Source: JALSIF01 sp026981635 [NCBI: bacterium] (GTDB lineage: Bacteria > 4484-113 > JALSIF01). Taken from it: a DNA stretch of 6,161 nucleotides. The stretch lies in NCBI GenBank assembly GCA_026981635.1, contig JALSIF010000025.1, positions 1 through 6,161 of the forward strand. The letters run 5' to 3'. Below, in pieces: positions 5,110-6,161 of the stretch (positions are counted from its first letter, which is position 1; every line of letters begins with the position of its first letter). The notes below the pieces were generated by a model. It was not told the DNA's origin. It did not search any database and worked only from the letters and a program-made list of their open reading frames with translations. A program made the translations under genes and the position numbers.

Positions 5110-5922
5110 TCATGGGAAGCCGTCGCTTCCTACCATCACCCCTTCCTCCTCCAGAAGCCGCCAGGCGATCCGGCGAAGTCCCGGGCTAGCCACCGCCTCC
5201 GGGCTCCCGACCAGTCTAAATACCAGGTACTCCCGTAGAGCCAGCTGGTTCAGTCGGTGGATGAGAACGGTGCCAAAGTAGAGCACCGAGCCAGCCAGAG
5301 CGAGAGGGAAAAAGCCCAGAGCCAATGCTACCAGCAGCAGGCAGCACCCGCCAGACAGACACCCTACGGGGTGATAGGTCCGCCTGGTGAAGGTAAACAT
5401 TGGATCGGGATAGCCCGCCAGGGGGGGGAACAGGTGGGCATCAGCTACCACCCGGTCAAGGTGGGAGTAGAAGCTGGTTCGTCGGGTGGGATTGCCCCTG
5501 GGGGGAAGGTCACCTGCCGCCCTGATCACCGAATAGTAGATCAGGGGGTCAAGCACGATAAGCATCAGACCAAGCTCTCGATCTATCAGGTTCCAGCGCT
5601 GAAAGTAGATGCGCAGGAAGTGTTGGCCTAGTTGGTGCCAGGCGTAGATCACCAACAGGGCAGACAGGGGAAGGGCGATCAAAACCGCCAGCAAAAAGCT
5701 AGCCATATCCCGCATCCCACCAGGGGAAAGGGTCTGTCCAGACCAAGGAAGCATAAGGGGAATTAGCGAAAGAAGACCCAGCACCAGCCCCCCTAAAAAA
5801 CCCAGGAGGATAAAAAAGGCGGGAAGCAACACGAGGAAGAAACCGGCCAACCAGTAGCTGTGCCACACGGCCCGCACGCGGCTGCGGTGCCATAGAACCA
5901 GATCTGAGTGAGGTCCAACCAA
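5110..5922 (-). CDS. Multi-pass membrane protein of unknown function
   Basis: I do not recognise this family. The frame gives 270 residues from a TTG at 5920-5922, the first start codon after an in-frame TAA; a GGGGG tract (5930-5934) lies seven bases upstream as an SD-like site. Hydrophobic stretches at about 22-42, 44-60, 74-95 and 190-222, with a weaker one at 117-137, suggest four to six membrane passes. Between the third and last blocks lies a polar region of about 50 residues (138-187) rich in Arg, Pro and His. Cys188, Cys193 and Cys194 cluster at the entry to the last hydrophobic block (GCLSGGCC). The tail (222-270) is soluble, mostly helical, with LRRIAWRLLEEEG. The stop is TGA, unlike the TAG of its neighbours. 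It is divergent from the gene at 6038 and upstream of the tRNA on the same strand. Strong hydrophobic periodicity makes it a probable real gene; no function can be given. Confidence 0.78.
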   Translation of the reverse strand: MVGPHSDLVLWHRSRVRAVWHSYWLAGFFLVLLPAFFILLGFLGGLVLGLLSLIPLMLPWSGQTLSPGGMRDMASFLLAVLIALPLSALLVIYAWHQLGQHFLRIYFQRWNLIDRELGLMLIVLDPLIYYSVIRAAGDLPPRGNPTRRTSFYSHLDRVVADAHLFPPLAGYPDPMFTFTRRTYHPVGCLSGGCCLLLVALALGFFPLALAGSVLYFGTVLIHRLNQLALREYLVFRLVGSPEAVASPGLRRIAWRLLEEEGVMVGSDGFP

Positions 5923-5972
5923 ACTTTAGCCCCCAGCCCTGGGATCCCCTGCTCAACTAGCAGCTCACTTTA

Positions 5973-6007
5973 TCCCACACCCAACTATTGAACGGCCTAG
6001 TGTGGGA
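5973..6007. repeat. 8-base inverted repeat in the divergent intergenic region
   Basis: TCCCACAC (5973-5980) and GTGTGGGA (6000-6007) are perfect inverted copies separated by 19 bases, in the gap between the divergent genes starting at 5922 and 6038. A TTGAAC at 5988-5993 lies in the loop, but no matching -10 box follows. It could be a regulator site or an RNA hairpin in a transcript running right. The function is inferred from location alone. Confidence 0.4.
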
Positions 6008-6024
6008 GTGATGCAAGCTCTGGG

Positions 6025-6031
6025 AAGGAGG
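6025..6031 (+). promoter_or_regulatory. Strong SD site of the right-edge gene
   Basis: AAGGAGG lies six bases before the ATG at 6038, near-ideal complementarity and spacing. It is the main evidence that the right-edge open frame is a real gene. Confidence 0.8.
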
Positions 6032-6037
6032 ACAAGA

Positions 6038-6161
6038 ATGAGTCTTAGTGTCCGGGGGCTCAGAATGGCCTCAGCCAATACCTGGGGTCTGGTGGTATTC
6101 TTTACTGCCTTTGCTAACCTGTTTACCGGGAATTATGCCGTCACCCACCTGAGCATTCTGG
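6038..6161 (+). CDS. N-terminus of a probable membrane protein (3' end missing)
   Basis: Only 41 codons are visible, open to the window edge. The ATG at 6038 is chosen for the AAGGAGG six bases upstream. After a short basic N-terminus (MSLSVRGLRMASAN) comes a hydrophobic segment, about residues 16-33 (WGLVVFFTAFANLF), then TGNYAVTHLSIL. This fits the first membrane helix of an integral membrane protein, possibly a transporter, better than a cleaved signal peptide, since no small-residue cleavage site is visible. The family cannot be told from this much. It is divergent from the membrane-protein gene that starts at 5922. Confidence 0.7.
   Translation, partial: MSLSVRGLRMASANTWGLVVFFTAFANLFTGNYAVTHLSIL

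Noticed and set aside
4869-5189. Open frame on + with a DSNPRPPPWQ-like stretch
   Set aside because: It is the antisense translation of the tRNA-Gly gene, a well-known spurious protein pattern.
1-6161. Mobile element, CRISPR array, toxin-antitoxin or defence system
   Set aside because: No transposase or integrase motifs, no regularly spaced repeats, and no paired small genes were seen; every sizeable segment is explained by ordinary genes.

Overview
The window is GC-rich bacterial chromosome made of unrelated housekeeping and envelope genes in short transcription units that switch strand often. The organism cannot be named from this. A DsbD-type membrane reductase, a secreted CsgG/LpoB-like protein and the PdxS/PdxT-type vitamin B6 route suggest a bacterium with an active cell envelope, perhaps a diderm from a lineage outside the well-studied model groups. 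Sequences close to the TATAAT -10 box lie near several start codons. At least one gene, ruvA, looks leaderless, while others have good Shine-Dalgarno (SD) sites. Five of the six visible stop codons are TAG, each inside the tetramer CTAG.

Layout, left to right: the 3' part of pdxT (+), cut by the window edge; a secreted CsgG-like protein (+) with its own -10 box and SD site; ruvA (-), convergent with the previous gene across a 6-base gap; an isochorismatase-like cysteine hydrolase (+), divergent from ruvA across 64 bases that hold a 13-base palindrome; dsbD (-), convergent with the hydrolase and sharing its stop tetramer; tRNA-Gly(GCC) (-) with a consensus promoter; an unrecognised multi-pass membrane protein (-); and the start of a second membrane-type gene (+) running off the right edge, divergent from the previous one.

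Functionally, PdxT feeds ammonia to PdxS for pyridoxal phosphate synthesis, RuvA acts in Holliday-junction processing, and DsbD carries electrons from cytoplasmic thioredoxin to extracytoplasmic thiol proteins. The genes do not form one pathway, and I see no mobile element, CRISPR array, phage gene or toxin-antitoxin pair. I found no convincing new multi-gene system. The points most worth a second look are the RuvA that appears to lack its acidic pin, the palindrome over the ruvA -10 box, the leaderless ruvA start, the shared CTAG stop pair, the CxxC pair in the DsbD membrane domain and the unrecognised membrane protein.
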